64,000 bases of DNA from Candidatus Limivivens intestinipullorum (lineage in GTDB: Bacteria; Bacillota; Clostridia; Lachnospirales; Lachnospiraceae). The notes beneath the pieces are model-generated. The model was not told the DNA's origin and did no database searches. It saw only the letters and a list, made by a program, of their open reading frames with translations. The position numbers and the translations under genes were made by a program. The stretch spans positions 1-64,000 of the forward strand of contig DVIQ01000007.1 of the NCBI GenBank assembly GCA_018711185.1, read 5' to 3'. Below are positions 56,316 through 64,000 of this stretch, one piece after another (within the stretch, counting starts at the first letter, position 1; every line of letters begins with the position of its first letter).

Positions 56316-56386
56316 TAAAATGAAATTCACAGTGGAAGATTTCAAGGGATAAAATGGCAATTTAGACAAAGAAAGGGCTAAAATAT

Positions 56387-57082
56387 ATGAAGCTGGAAAA
56401 AATAAAAGACAAGGTATGGATCTCTTCTTTTGAAGAGGAAAGAGACCGGCCAGCCATCGGTTATGTTTGTGGAGAGAAGCATTGTCTGGCCGTGGACGCG
56501 GGACATTCCGGGAAACATGTGGAGGAATTTTACGCGCTGCTTAAGGAAAAGCAACTGCCGCTTCCGGATCTTACGGTTTTAACCCACTGGCATTGGGATC
56601 ATACCTTTGGCATGTTCGCCATAAACGGGCTTTCCCTGGCGGAGAAAAGAACAGAAAAGCATCTGCAGAAGCTCAGAAAAGACTGGGATGACGGGACGGA
56701 AGAGGAAATGAAAGCCATGGATGAACATATCGCGCTGGAATACCAGGATCAGAAAATGTGTGTTGTCGGCGCGGATGTGGTCTTCCAGGAGGAAATCGTC
56801 CTGGACCTGGGAGGCGTACGCGCCGAATGCTTCCATGTGGAATCGCCCCACACGGACGATTCGGTTCTGATCCTGCTTCCGGAGGAACGGATTCTGTTTT
56901 TCGGAGACTGTATTTCCGGAGAATACCCGGAATGGATCGTGGATATCAATTATATGAAACTGCTGATTCAGAAACTGGAAGGGCTGGATTTTGATACCGC
57001 CATAGGCGGGCACTGGGAGCCTTCAAGCAAAAAGGAATTGCTGGACAGCCTGAAAAAAGAAAACGGGCTTCTGTCCCAATGA
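56387..57082 (+). CDS. MBL-fold metallo-hydrolase
   Basis: 231 residues. The zinc motif is H67-x-H69-x-D71-H72 (THWHWDHTFG), with a later His in ESPHTDDS and the end GGHWEPSSK providing further ligands; ILFFGDCISGEYP supplies the bridging Asp. It belongs to the broad group of metallo-beta-lactamase-fold hydrolases with unknown substrate. It begins 72 bases after the helicase remnant and ends at a terminator. Confidence 0.9.
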   Translation: MKLEKIKDKVWISSFEEERDRPAIGYVCGEKHCLAVDAGHSGKHVEEFYALLKEKQLPLPDLTVLTHWHWDHTFGMFAINGLSLAEKRTEKHLQKLRKDWDDGTEEEMKAMDEHIALEYQDQKMCVVGADVVFQEEIVLDLGGVRAECFHVESPHTDDSVLILLPEERILFFGDCISGEYPEWIVDINYMKLLIQKLEGLDFDTAIGGHWEPSSKKELLDSLKKENGLLSQ

Positions 57083-57125
57083 TTTCAGGAAAACGTGCGC
57101 CAATTGGCCAGTCGGCTGTTTTCGG

Positions 57126-57148
57126 GCGGTGCTGGACACCGCTCTTTT
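57126..57148 (+). terminator. Terminator after the MBL-fold gene
   Basis: GCGGTG (57126-57131) pairs with CACCGC (57137-57142), then TCTTTTTC. Confidence 0.7.
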
Positions 57149-57329
57149 TCTGTGCTATTCTATGTAAAAGTAACGCTTGGCAAGGCAAAAGCCGTGAAGT
57201 GAAGCCCGCGAGCGTTTGGTTATAGAAAGGATGGTTACTGTTCACAGGAGAATATCCATTTGAAGGAATGCGCGAATGGCAGTTTCGACGGCTGTAAGGC
57301 GCTGTGAGAGTAACAAAGGATTTAAGCAT

Positions 57330-58481
57330 ATGGGAAAAAAAATCAATACCATTTTGGCTGCCGGATTTATTGCCGGAACTGCGGTGATGGGAGTCGGTAC
57401 CGTCTATACCTTGTGGGGGACACCATTGTCGGAGCTGTCTAGCGCGGTGGGGGATGAGGTTTTCGGGAAGAATACCTTTATCAGCTATTACGGGCTGACC
57501 CAGAGGCTTCTGGGCAAGCGGCAGATTCTAGATTCCTCTGAGACGGAGAATGTTACACGGCTGAACAACGGCTGGCTGACCTTCACTTATCCGGAATTTG
57601 ACGGCACGCAGTATGCGGAAAATACCGCTGAATTTCAGCAGTGGCTTGCAGAGCGAGGTATCCCGTTCTTGTATGTGGAGACACCGTTTAAGGTGTCAAA
57701 ATACGACCCCCAGCTTCCGCTTGGTGTGGAGGATTATAATAACAGCAACGCGGACCTCTTTCTCTCTGTGCTGGCAGAAAAGCAGGTGCCTTACATGGAT
57801 CTGCGGGAAGTGATGAGGGAACAGGGGCTGGATCACTATGAAATGTTTAACCGGACAGATCACCACTGGACTTCGGAGGCGTCTTTTTGGTGCTTTCAGC
57901 AGCTTTATCCGGCTATATGCGATACGCAGGGAGAGACGGTAAATCAGGCGCTGTTGGCGGAAGAAAGCTATCAGTGGACCACCTACGAAGATATTTTCCT
58001 GGGGTCCGAGGGCAGACGGGCTGGGATTCCCTATGGAGGTATGGATGATTTTACGGTAATTACGCCGCTGTTTGAGACCAGCATCCGTGTTTCGCGTCCC
58101 TACGAGAGCAGAAAAAGCCGCCGGGAAGCGGAGGGAACCTTTGAAGAGACGCTTCTGCATACGGAGATTCTGGAACGGGAGGACGTATACAACCGGGCCT
58201 GCGATGATGTGTACGGAAGCAATTATGCCCTGCAGGTTACGGAAAATCTGGACGAAACCGTCAGTGACAAAACCATTCTGGTGCTGAAGGATTCGTTCGG
58301 AAGGCCGGTAGTGGATTTCCTGGCCAACGCGTTCCGGGAAGTGCACGCGGTGGATCTGCGGAAGCTGACGGATGTGGGAATCCGGGAATATGTGCAGGAA
58401 ATTGAACCGGATATGGTGATTGTGCTTTATAATCCGGGGCAACTTCGGGAGAGTCAGGGCGTGATCTATACCTTTGAGTGA
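57330..58481 (+). CDS. DHHW-family (AlgX/SGNH-like) exported protein
   Basis: 383 residues from the ATG at 57330. An N-terminal membrane anchor or signal (about 8-28) is followed by an SGNH-hydrolase-like domain. NRTDHHWTSEA with D177-H178-H179-W180 is the DHHW motif; VLKDSFGRPVVDFLA provides the second block with the catalytic Ser region. Proteins of this family often assist O-acetylation of surface polysaccharides together with a membrane O-acyltransferase; none is found next to it here. A 135-bp repeat follows 12 bases after the stop. Confidence 0.85.
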   Translation: MGKKINTILAAGFIAGTAVMGVGTVYTLWGTPLSELSSAVGDEVFGKNTFISYYGLTQRLLGKRQILDSSETENVTRLNNGWLTFTYPEFDGTQYAENTAEFQQWLAERGIPFLYVETPFKVSKYDPQLPLGVEDYNNSNADLFLSVLAEKQVPYMDLREVMREQGLDHYEMFNRTDHHWTSEASFWCFQQLYPAICDTQGETVNQALLAEESYQWTTYEDIFLGSEGRRAGIPYGGMDDFTVITPLFETSIRVSRPYESRKSRREAEGTFEETLLHTEILEREDVYNRACDDVYGSNYALQVTENLDETVSDKTILVLKDSFGRPVVDFLANAFREVHAVDLRKLTDVGIREYVQEIEPDMVIVLYNPGQLRESQGVIYTFE

Positions 58482-58493
58482 GCGAGAGACCGG

Positions 58494-58627
58494 GCTGTAG
58501 TTCAGACTAGGTCTGCGCATATGCTGCGCAGACCGTAAGAATATGATTCAGGAGTGCAAAATCCTATCGCCGCAGGCGATTTTAAATGGATTTTGCAGGT
58601 AACAGTTCAGCATGGCTGAACTGTTAT
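58494..58627 (+). mobile_element. 135-bp-type mobile repeat (134 bp) at a deletion junction
   Basis: Begins GCTGTAGTTCAG (5' end mutated) and ends GCTGAACTGTTAT; hairpin 2 is GCAAAATCC / GGATTTTGC, one base pair shorter. The flanking octamers AGAGACCG and AATTTATA do not match. The right flank is the inside of a truncated methyltransferase gene. Confidence 0.85.
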
Positions 58628-58628
58628 A

Positions 58629-58841
58629 ATTTATAGCATATCCCGCAACCCCATGTATGTATCTTATTTTTTGACTTTCATCGGAATGGCGCTGCTGACG
58701 CAATCCGCTCTGCTCTTTTGCCTGGTTGTGATCTTTCAGATCTCTGCTCATTGGATTATTCTTGCGGAAGAAAGAGCGTGTATGCAAAAATTCGGTATAG
58801 CCTATGAGCAGTATATGAGAAAAGTACGGCGGTATCTTTAA
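58629..58841 (+). pseudogene. C-terminal remnant of an isoprenylcysteine/phospholipid methyltransferase-like protein
   Basis: The open frame reads IYSISRNPMYVSYFL, then two membrane segments and ERACMQKFGIAYEQYMRKVRRYL. YSISRNPMY and the final EE..C...G..Y..Y are the C-terminal signature of ICMT/PEMT-type membrane methyltransferases. The N-terminal 100 or so residues are missing; the frame opens only after the end of the adjoining repeat. The stop overlaps the convergent ATPase gene by four bases. Confidence 0.75.
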
Positions 58842-60052
58842 TCCCATTTTTCTTCCAGAAGGAAGTCCCGGATATTGCGGTGCTTAATCCCATTCCGGCT
58901 CATGTCGAACTCATCCAGTGTAACGACATACTTTGGAAAGTTATCACGAACGCGGTCATAGACGCCAAACTCCCGCTGGATGGTGTCCTCTGAGGCCAGC
59001 AGGTAGGCGACCTGAACATACAGTTTGTTTCCCTGATCTTCGCAAACGAAATCGATCTCCTGATCGCCTGTCTTTCCGATTGTGACGTTATAGCCCCGGC
59101 GCAATAGCTCCATGTAGACAATGTTTTCCAAAACAAGATTGATGTCTTTCCGATTGCCTCCGAATACCGCTTCGCGCACGCCGTGGTCGGCTACATAGTA
59201 TTTTTCGTTGACGGTGAGGAGTTTCTTGCCCTGCAAATCCTGTCGCTTTACCTGATAGAATAGAAAAGCGTCGGTGCAGGCCTTAATATAGTTCAATACT
59301 GTTTCCGGCGAAACAGATCGGCCCTCACTTTTCAGATATTTGGAGACAGCGGTAGAGGAAAAGGTGGTACCGATATTAGCTGTAATATAGGCGATGATCC
59401 GCTCCAGCATATCCACATCCCGGATATGGTTACGCTTGACGATATCTTTCAATTCTACGGAGTTAAACAGATCCCGCAGATACTGGCGGCTGGCCATGTC
59501 ATCATAGCGAAGATTGCTCAAATATGGCATACCGCCTGCGGTTAGATACTTGCTGAAGCACTGGCGGATATCGGCATTCGGGAAGACCGTGCGGTACAGC
59601 TCAATAAACTCCGCAAAGGAAAACGGATAGATCACAAACTCTGCATACCGTCCGGCCAGATAAGTTGCCAGTTCACCAGACAGCAGTTTGGCATTGGAAC
59701 CGGTAATATAGATGTCACAGTCCAACTCTACACGGAAAGAATTGACGCATTTTTCCCAGCCACTTACCTCCTGGATTTCGTCAAAAAAAAGATAGACCTT
59801 GCATCCAATTTCTGAAGCACGGCGGATAATCTCATCGTGAAGCGCTGTGGCAGTACAGAGATGGGAATTGGTCATGTTTTCGAAATTGATGGAGATAAAC
59901 TGTCTGCTGTCCACGCCGGAAATCATCAGCTCTTCTTTGATCAGATCCAGCATAACCGACTTTCCGCTGCGGCGGATGCCAGTGAGGACTTTCACCAGGT
60001 CCGTTCCGATGAAAGGGCGGATACGTTTCATATAGGTTTCTCGTTTGATCAT
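58838..60052 (-). CDS. AAA_14/DUF4143 ATPase
   Basis: 404 residues. Walker A is TGIRRSGKSVM (G25-S32) and Walker B VYLFFDEIQEV; YITGSNAKLLSGELATYLAGR is the sensor region. The C-terminal half is DUF4143 (about 200-400), a nuclease-like fold with EIDFV near its end. Proteins of this kind are very common and variable in gut Firmicutes and are of unknown role, possibly defence-related or competing with each other. No partner gene is adjacent. The base composition is somewhat richer in A/T than in neighbouring housekeeping genes, suggesting transfer. Confidence 0.92.
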   Translation of the reverse strand: MIKRETYMKRIRPFIGTDLVKVLTGIRRSGKSVMLDLIKEELMISGVDSRQFISINFENMTNSHLCTATALHDEIIRRASEIGCKVYLFFDEIQEVSGWEKCVNSFRVELDCDIYITGSNAKLLSGELATYLAGRYAEFVIYPFSFAEFIELYRTVFPNADIRQCFSKYLTAGGMPYLSNLRYDDMASRQYLRDLFNSVELKDIVKRNHIRDVDMLERIIAYITANIGTTFSSTAVSKYLKSEGRSVSPETVLNYIKACTDAFLFYQVKRQDLQGKKLLTVNEKYYVADHGVREAVFGGNRKDINLVLENIVYMELLRRGYNVTIGKTGDQEIDFVCEDQGNKLYVQVAYLLASEDTIQREFGVYDRVRDNFPKYVVTLDEFDMSRNGIKHRNIRDFLLEEKWD

Positions 60053-60139
60053 GGTAGTCAGCCTCCCTTCTAAATACTACAATAATATCAAAAGTATATC
60101 TGAAATTCAATTTAATATTCTGAGTTTATAAGTTATATC

Positions 60140-60168
60140 GTAATAGTTTGGCCTTGCTGGATGGTTAT
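60140..60168. repeat. Degenerate solo 29-bp palindrome
   Basis: GTAATAGTTTGGC-CTT-GCTGGATGGTTAT keeps the layout of the mobile palindrome but with several mismatches; no target duplication is seen. Confidence 0.5.
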
Positions 60169-60170
60169 AT

Positions 60171-60234
60171 ACAAAATTACGGCCTGCGCAGAACCGAGCG
60201 GAACGGCTGCGAGGAAAATTTTGTGTTTTTTTTA
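60171..60234 (+). terminator. Hairpin with long T run
   Basis: ACAAAATT pairs with AATTTTGT around a GC-rich inner segment (CTGCGCAG..CGGCTGCGAG), followed by GTTTTTTTT. There is no plus-strand gene just upstream that it could end, so it may shield the next promoter from read-through. Confidence 0.55.
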
Positions 60235-60238
60235 TGCC

Positions 60239-60267
60239 TTGCGTATTATCTTTTATTTTATTATAAT
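60239..60267 (+). promoter_or_regulatory. Promoter of the membrane AraC regulator gene
   Basis: TTGCGT (60239-60244) and TATAAT (60262-60267), spacing 17. Confidence 0.65.
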
Positions 60268-60325
60268 AGAGATGTATTTGGCGTAATTTGTGAAAACAGA
60301 CAGCAGAAAAAGAAGTGATAGAAAA

Positions 60326-62569
60326 ATGAAAAGAATTTTCCGGAGATTGCAATACAAATACCAGCTTTTGGCAACACTGCTGGTAGTCTTTTTTGTGCCA
60401 TTTTTATGCATCAGTATCTTTTATATTTCCAAAATCCGTGAAGCGGAGCAGGAGACGTATGTTGCGGCATCGCAGCAGCTTTTCCAGCAGTCCGCCAACG
60501 GGATCGGTATGATTTTCGAGGAGATCAACCGTCTTTCTTATCAGTTTGTAAATGACAAGGCCTTTAAGAGTTCCAATCAGTCGATGCTGCTCTCCGAAAG
60601 GATGGCGGTCTGTGACCAGATTGCGCAATATGTAGTGAACAGTCAGTATATCCGTGAACTGACCTTTTATTCTTCGGCAGATGATACCTTCTATTTTTCG
60701 GAAGGTACTTCTAAGCCCGATCTGTATTACCAGCGAATTTATCAGTATGAAGATTTTGATATTGATTCTTTCTATTCCTTACTGGATACGCAGGAACAGC
60801 CATTTGGAATGCTGATGCAGATGCGTTCGATGTGGTCCGAGGAGGAACCTGTTTTGACCGTGTTTGTCCCGCTGACTGGAAGCTATTTTGACTCCGTTAT
60901 GTTTACGGTTCCATTCCGCCAGATTTCCAGCATTGAAGAGGAATTGCTCCAAACCCCGCAGGACCGGATGGAGCTTTATTATAATGGAAAACTGCTGTAC
61001 AGCACGGACGGAGAGGAAACGGCTGCCGGGGAAGCGGCGATAGCCGCCGCGGATCAAATGGAAAGCCGGATCGAAGACGGCAGGCTCATTATGGAGTACT
61101 ATCCGGAAAATTCTCTGGCGCGTATTGTGCTGGATAAGGCGATGACCGGATTTGACATATCCATTGAAAATATCAGCATGTTTTATTTTCTGGCCCTGGC
61201 GTTATTCTTTTTGGGCGGATGTGTTCTTGTGGTGCTGGTTTGGCGGGAGAGTTATCGGCCGATTGCGGAGGTTATGCATTATATACCCCAGGAAGGCGGC
61301 GGGAAAGAGAATGAGATTGATCGCGTGAAAAAGACGCTGATATCCATACAGTCCGAGCAGGTGAAGCTGAATGAGGAGCTGGAAACCTCTATCCCTGCTT
61401 ATCGAAAGCAGCTTTTGACGTCGCTGATTAAGGATGAGTTTAATACCCTGGAAGAATTTAATAAACAGGGAGAAAGCGCGGGAATTTATTTTCGCGGGAA
61501 TTGGCTGTTTATTCTGGCTATTGCGCTGGTGGACTCCGGACAGAGCGAAAAGATAAAAAAGCTTCCGATTTTAGAAGATATTTTGAACTATGGAGAGGAG
61601 CATATGCCGGAGAAACTCACCTGTTATGGTTTTGTAGATAAGATGAATGAAAAAATCATCTATGTGGGTTCTTCCGAAGCGCCGGAGGAGGCGGCGCAGG
61701 ATCAGGCTTTGCTGGCGTTTCAGTCACGGATTCAGGAGGCTTTCGGGTTCGAGCTGACCATCGGGTGCAGCAACTGGTATGAGAGACCGGAAAATTTGGG
61801 GAAAGCCTATATGGAGGCTTTGAGCGCGCTGGATTACCGCATTGTATTCGGATATGGAAAGCTGATTCATTTTTCGCAGATCAGCCTCAGCAACTATTCT
61901 CACAGCTGGTATCCGGATGAACAGATCCGGCAGTTCTGCATTGCTCTCAAATCCAGAAATGAAGAACAGGTACACGCGGTCCTGGATGATATTATGGGGG
62001 CCCTTTATCAGAATAACACGCCGGTATACGTGGCAAAATACGTTTGTTATGATCTGATGCGCCTGTTGGCGGAATCCCTGACAGATTCCAAAACCAGACC
62101 TTATAAGAAAACCATTGGCTATCACAATATCATGAACATTGCGAGACTGACCTCCTTTGAGCAGATCACGGAGGTTTTGCATCAAAATGTACGCCTGGTT
62201 CTCACCGAGCAGGGAAAGGAGCCGGACAGCGGAGAGGGCAGCGAGATGAGGCGCCAGATCGAAGCGTTTATTGAAGAGCACTATGGGGAGAGCAGCTTTT
62301 CTATGTCCGCCCTGGCAGACGCTTTTGGCGTTTCAGAATCCACCATGAGAAAAATGTTTAAATCGCTGATTCAGACCACGTTTATCGAATACCTGGCGGA
62401 CAAGCGGATTCAAAAGTCCAAGGAGCTTTTGTCCAGTACAAAGGAACCTTTAAATCAGATCGCGGGTCAGGTAGGGTATCTGGATACATCCTCCTTTATT
62501 CGGAGGTTTAAGCAGAAAACAGGAATGCCGCCGGGAGAATACCGGCTGCTGTACGGAGAAAAAGAATAA
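60326..62569 (+). CDS. Membrane-bound sensor AraC-family regulator
   Basis: 747 residues from the ATG at 60326 (a GTG at 60290 is an in-frame alternative). One membrane helix at about 14-34, an extracytoplasmic Cache-like sensor domain (about 35-285), a second membrane helix at about 290-310, a cytoplasmic linker, and a C-terminal AraC double HTH (about 645-747: FSMSALADAFGVSESTMRKMFK and DTSSFIRRFKQKTGMPPGEYR). This layout is common in Lachnospiraceae and Paenibacillaceae, next to sugar ABC transporters, and senses a sugar outside the cell. The two permease genes downstream are the likely targets. Confidence 0.92.
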   Translation: MKRIFRRLQYKYQLLATLLVVFFVPFLCISIFYISKIREAEQETYVAASQQLFQQSANGIGMIFEEINRLSYQFVNDKAFKSSNQSMLLSERMAVCDQIAQYVVNSQYIRELTFYSSADDTFYFSEGTSKPDLYYQRIYQYEDFDIDSFYSLLDTQEQPFGMLMQMRSMWSEEEPVLTVFVPLTGSYFDSVMFTVPFRQISSIEEELLQTPQDRMELYYNGKLLYSTDGEETAAGEAAIAAADQMESRIEDGRLIMEYYPENSLARIVLDKAMTGFDISIENISMFYFLALALFFLGGCVLVVLVWRESYRPIAEVMHYIPQEGGGKENEIDRVKKTLISIQSEQVKLNEELETSIPAYRKQLLTSLIKDEFNTLEEFNKQGESAGIYFRGNWLFILAIALVDSGQSEKIKKLPILEDILNYGEEHMPEKLTCYGFVDKMNEKIIYVGSSEAPEEAAQDQALLAFQSRIQEAFGFELTIGCSNWYERPENLGKAYMEALSALDYRIVFGYGKLIHFSQISLSNYSHSWYPDEQIRQFCIALKSRNEEQVHAVLDDIMGALYQNNTPVYVAKYVCYDLMRLLAESLTDSKTRPYKKTIGYHNIMNIARLTSFEQITEVLHQNVRLVLTEQGKEPDSGEGSEMRRQIEAFIEEHYGESSFSMSALADAFGVSESTMRKMFKSLIQTTFIEYLADKRIQKSKELLSSTKEPLNQIAGQVGYLDTSSFIRRFKQKTGMPPGEYRLLYGEKE

Positions 62570-62587
62570 AAGAAAAACAGAGCGAGA

Positions 62588-62623
62588 AGCCGCATCCATT
62601 TTTCAGAAGGATGCGGCTTTTTA
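62588..62623 (+). terminator. Terminator after the AraC regulator gene
   Basis: AGCCGCATCC (62588-62597) pairs with GGATGCGGCT (62609-62618), then TTTTT. Confidence 0.92.
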
Positions 62624-62674
62624 CTTTGAAAGTCCGCTGCCAGATAGGCGGCATGTATGCAGGTTTATTGCTGA

Positions 62675-62699
62675 AATTGCAAGATCATCGGAATTGCAA
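62675..62699 (+). promoter_or_regulatory. Direct repeats AATTGCAA, candidate AraC operator
   Basis: AATTGCAA occurs at 62675-62682 and 62692-62699, 17 bases apart, upstream of the transporter promoter. Direct repeats at this kind of spacing fit two HTH-pair contacts. The role is inferred. Confidence 0.4.
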
Positions 62700-62736
62700 A
62701 TTAACGAAAATGACATTAAAAAACGGGATTTGTCGA

Positions 62737-62765
62737 TTGAAATTAGTGAAAATGCACAAGATAAT
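62737..62765 (+). promoter_or_regulatory. Promoter of the sugar ABC transporter genes
   Basis: TTGAAA (62737-62742) and GATAAT (62760-62765), spacing 17. Confidence 0.6.
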
Positions 62766-62835
62766 GAGAGTAACAAAACCAACGGACAAGGCAGGAGAGA
62801 CGAGAGAGCCTGCTGACAGGAAAGGAGAGATGGGA

Positions 62836-63750
62836 ATGCAAAAGAGCAGCAGAAGGGTGAGGAAGGGAAAGCGGTTCCGGAATATGGATCTGTTTTTGCT
62901 GCTTCTGCCGGCGGTGATACAGGTTCTGATATTCCGGTACTGGCCTATTGCGGGGATTCAGATTGCATTCAAGGATTTTTCGGCGAGAAAAGGAATCTGG
63001 GGAAGTGAATGGATTGGATTTGACCATTTTCTTACTTTTTTCCGTTCCTATAACTTCTGGGAAATTTTAGGAAACACCTTGGGATTGAGTCTGGCGATGC
63101 TGGTATTTTCCTTCCCGATTCCATTTATCTTCGCGTTGTTTTTGAACCGGCTAACGCCGAGATTTAAAAAGGTGCTGCAGACAACAAGCTACGCGCCTTA
63201 CTTTATTTCAACGGTCGTCCTGGTGGGAATGCTTTACAATTTCTTTTCCGCATCCGGAATTGTAAACATTATTATGGGAAAGCTTGGATTTGAAACGGTC
63301 AACTATATGGGCAAGGCGAGCTGCTTTGTACCTCTGTATGTAGGTTCTGCCATCTGGCAGACCATGGGATACAGCGCGGTGATCTACATAGCTTCTTTAA
63401 GCAACGTGAACCAGGAGCTCTATGAGGCGGCGAAAATTGACGGAGCCAACAAAATGCAGACGATCTGGCACATCGATGTTCCGGCGCTGATACCTACGCT
63501 GCTTATTCTGCTGATTATGCAGATCGGCCAAATCATGAATATCGGTTATGAAAAGGTTTACCTGATGCAGAACGCGCTGAATCTCTCCAAGTCGGAAATT
63601 ATATCGACGTATGTTTATAAACTGGGACTCCAGCAGGCGAGATATGATTTTTCCACGGCGGTAAATCTGTTTAATACCGTAATCAATTTCATTATTTTGA
63701 TGCTTGTAAATAAGGTTGCGAAAAAGACCAGCGGAACCAGTTTGTGGTAG
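62836..63750 (+). CDS. Carbohydrate ABC transporter permease (LplB/UgpA type)
   Basis: 304 residues from the ATG at 62836; AAGGAG lies 8 bases upstream, too close to the ATG at 62830. Six membrane helices are predicted; the EAA loop that contacts the ATPase is YEAAKIDGANKMQTIWHIDVP. It belongs to the CUT1-type permeases for oligosaccharides. It follows the regulator gene, with its own promoter, and precedes the second permease by 29 bases. The solute-binding protein gene is expected outside the window. Confidence 0.93.
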   Translation: MQKSSRRVRKGKRFRNMDLFLLLLPAVIQVLIFRYWPIAGIQIAFKDFSARKGIWGSEWIGFDHFLTFFRSYNFWEILGNTLGLSLAMLVFSFPIPFIFALFLNRLTPRFKKVLQTTSYAPYFISTVVLVGMLYNFFSASGIVNIIMGKLGFETVNYMGKASCFVPLYVGSAIWQTMGYSAVIYIASLSNVNQELYEAAKIDGANKMQTIWHIDVPALIPTLLILLIMQIGQIMNIGYEKVYLMQNALNLSKSEIISTYVYKLGLQQARYDFSTAVNLFNTVINFIILMLVNKVAKKTSGTSLW

Positions 63751-63779
63751 GAGAAAGCCGTAACAGAAGGGAGAAAGGG

Positions 63780-64000
63780 ATGGACGGACATACAATAAAG
63801 AAAAAAAGAAGAAAAGTTTCCCGGTCAGACAGAATATTTGACATTGTAAATACCATTGTAATGGCGCTGATTTTCCTGATTGTGGCGTATCCGCTTTATT
63901 ATGTGGTGATTGCCTCGGTCAGCGATCCGAATCTGGTAAATTCCGGAGAAGTGATTTTAACGCCAAAAGGGTTTAATCTGGACGCGTATGAGCATATTTT
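63780..64000 (+). CDS. Carbohydrate ABC transporter permease, second subunit (clipped)
   Basis: 73 residues are visible before the window ends. AAGGGAGAAAGG precedes the ATG. The sequence MDGHTIKKKRRKVSRSDRIF is a cytoplasmic basic tail; then comes a membrane helix (VMALIFLIVAYPLYYVVIASVS) and NSGEVILTPKGFNLDAYEHIF, the standard N terminus of LplC/UgpE-type permeases. It pairs with the preceding permease. Confidence 0.9.
   Translation, partial: MDGHTIKKKRRKVSRSDRIFDIVNTIVMALIFLIVAYPLYYVVIASVSDPNLVNSGEVILTPKGFNLDAYEHI

Noticed and set aside
57168..57222. GTAACGCTTGGCAAGGC and AGCGTTTGGTTAT as a possible further element copy
   Set aside because: The arms do not pair in the 29-bp layout and the TGATTCAGG core is missing.
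58838..60052. DUF4143 ATPase as the core of a defence island
   Set aside because: No nuclease, toxin or other defence gene is adjacent, and this family is too common and poorly understood to support the claim.
62830..62835. ATG at 62830 as start of the ABC permease
   Set aside because: It is only two bases from the AAGGAG ribosome binding site; the ATG at 62836 has proper spacing.

Overview
The window looks like a chromosomal segment of a Gram-positive, spore-forming anaerobe of the class Clostridia, most probably family Lachnospiraceae (moderate confidence; genus not resolved). Pointers are a Thr T-box leader in front of thrS, a SpoVT ortholog, SleB-type hydrolase, BglG/LicT antitermination, a group-B [FeFe] hydrogenase, dnaE-pfkA synteny, tsaC-ywlE-rpiB-upp synteny, AraC regulators with sugar genes, and strong purine-rich ribosome binding sites. 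No rRNA, prophage, CRISPR array or complete insertion sequence is visible.

Layout. 1-2285 (minus): end-clipped sensor kinase, its response regulator, and an AraC regulator divergent from a GH31 glucosidase (2409-4436). 4520-6752: T-box and thrS (lacking the TGS domain). 6898-10449: [FeFe] hydrogenase plus a hydantoinase/oxoprolinase-type ATPase. 10889-13650: GT4 / TVP38-VTT membrane protein / GT4. 13736-16685: a second two-component pair. 16996-21126: a metal island (His-rich COG0523 GTPase, GTPase-DUF1980-like fusion, DUF5808 membrane protein, ZIP transporter), then a CorC/HlyC-type protein. 23026-31124: UvrA-like ATPase, small helical protein, spoVT, VanY-like peptidase, nitrilase, pncB, CDF transporter. 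31345-35814: a complete beta-glucoside operon (promoter, RAT/terminator, licT, PTS EIIBCA, GH1). 36031-46881: tRNA-Gln, thioesterase, CvfB-like protein, methyltransferase, CPBP protease, dnaE, pfkA, secreted transglutaminase-like protein, SpoU methyltransferase. 47199-52262: SleB hydrolase, tsaC, degenerate YwlE-like phosphatase, rpiB, upp, dCMP deaminase, DUF402. 52285-58841: AraC regulator divergent from fucI, methyltransferase with a helicase remnant, MBL hydrolase, DHHW protein, methyltransferase remnant. 58838-64000: DUF4143 ATPase, then a membrane sensor-AraC regulator and two sugar ABC permeases (last one clipped).

The most unusual feature is a family of small mobile repeats. Six copies of a ~135-bp element with ends close to GTAACAGTTCAGC lie in intergenic regions; two are flanked by exact 8-bp direct repeats (AAATTTTG, GCTTTTTC), a third has 7 matching bases, and a fourth splits a duplicated pfkA terminator. 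Each holds two long hairpins with compensatory base changes, and ends in a 29-bp palindrome. That 29-bp palindrome also occurs alone, and there too it is flanked by 8-bp direct repeats (two exact, one 7/8), so it appears to move by itself. Insertions supply stop codons to upstream genes, sit in the leader of the beta-glucoside operon, and border a gene deletion. More diverged relatives keep the architecture and a TGATTCAGG core. No transposase that could drive them is present.

Other points worth attention: a YwlE-type arginine phosphatase homologue that has lost both the nucleophilic Cys and the general-acid Asp; a GTPase fused to a DUF1980-like domain next to a His-rich metallochaperone; and a TVP38/VTT protein embedded between two glycosyltransferases.
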